Source of the DNA: an uncultured Bacteroidales bacterium
GTDB taxonomy: Bacteria > Bacteroidota > Bacteroidia > Bacteroidales > UBA932
Reading direction: 5' to 3'
Assembly: GCA_944322815.1 (NCBI GenBank)
Contig: CALUQB010000018.1
Coordinates: 1 to 53,051 of the forward strand
DNA: 53,051 nucleotides
The position numbers were made by a program, and so were the translations under genes. Position 1 is the stretch's first letter, and every line of letters starts with the position of its first letter. The notes beneath the pieces are model-generated. The model saw only the letters and a list, made by a program, of their open reading frames with translations, searched no databases and was not told where the DNA came from. Shown here one piece after another: positions 52,976 through 53,051 of this stretch.

Positions 52976-53051
52976 ATGGGAAACAGTGTTGTAGAAAGCA
53001 GACCAGTCGAAAGCAGGAAGGCTGTAGTGCAGAGGTATGTAGATATCCTGA
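52976..53051 (+). CDS. Start of an unidentified gene (cut by the window end)
   Basis: An ATG opens a frame that stays open for 25 codons to the end of the window (MGNSVVESRPVESRKAVVQR and five more residues). It follows an inverted repeat and an AT-rich stretch suited to a ribosome-binding region. I do not recognise the N-terminus. The charged, helical look would fit a cytosolic protein, but nothing more can be said. Confidence 0.4.
   Translation, partial: MGNSVVESRPVESRKAVVQRYVDIL

Overview
This 53 kb window comes from a Bacteroidales bacterium, most likely an uncultured gut lineage. The evidence is a SusC/SusD pair, Bacteroidota lipoprotein signals, a BACON domain, a DUF3822-like gene beside rsmD, and many promoters of the Bacteroidota TAnnTTTG type. 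Base composition is near 50% GC. Genes are packed tightly, with many ATGA or TGATG stop/start overlaps. I recognised no rRNA, tRNA, prophage, insertion sequence or CRISPR array. Family names rest on recognising motifs by eye; no database was searched.

Left part (1-8053): the 3' end of a fabF-like gene and fabZ on the plus strand. Then comes a minus-strand block running from GNAT and prfA into a thiamin-salvage set (methyltransferase, tenA, thiD, and a HAD phosphatase fused to a hotdog thioesterase). A second minus-strand pair is mazG-tcdA.

Centre (8108-27532): the most striking region, a ten-gene minus-strand polysaccharide-utilisation locus. In transcription order it holds susC, susD, a ceramidase-like/GH20 fusion, a second GH20, murQ, a lamin-tail/GHL10-like lipoprotein, a large BACON lipoprotein with repeats resembling pseudomurein-binding repeats (PMBR), a PMBR-like/transglutaminase-fold lipoprotein, a BadF-type sugar kinase and a FucP/NagP-type transporter. 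A DeoR regulator and a HAD phosphatase are divergent. A perfect 15-bp inverted repeat lies between the divergent promoters. The gene content points to use of a cell-wall polymer. MurQ points to bacterial peptidoglycan, while the cysteine peptidase with PMBR-like repeats recalls methanogen pseudomurein endoisopeptidases.

Right-centre (27542-41870): a CoA-transferase, ybaK, a DUF4861-like protein, rsmD with a DUF3822-like gene, nrnA with two FKBP lipoproteins and a MATE exporter, a cytidylate-kinase-like gene, a serine hydrolase, and an ackA-ptb-buk acid-kinase operon.

Right end (41914-53051): a short comEC that stops at a hairpin-dense intergenic region; apbE behind leuACDB, which is preceded by a leucine-rich leader peptide and an intrinsic terminator (a candidate attenuator); an orphan TonB-receptor-like barrel; a 14-unit array of 52-bp palindromic tandem repeats; and the start of an unidentified gene.
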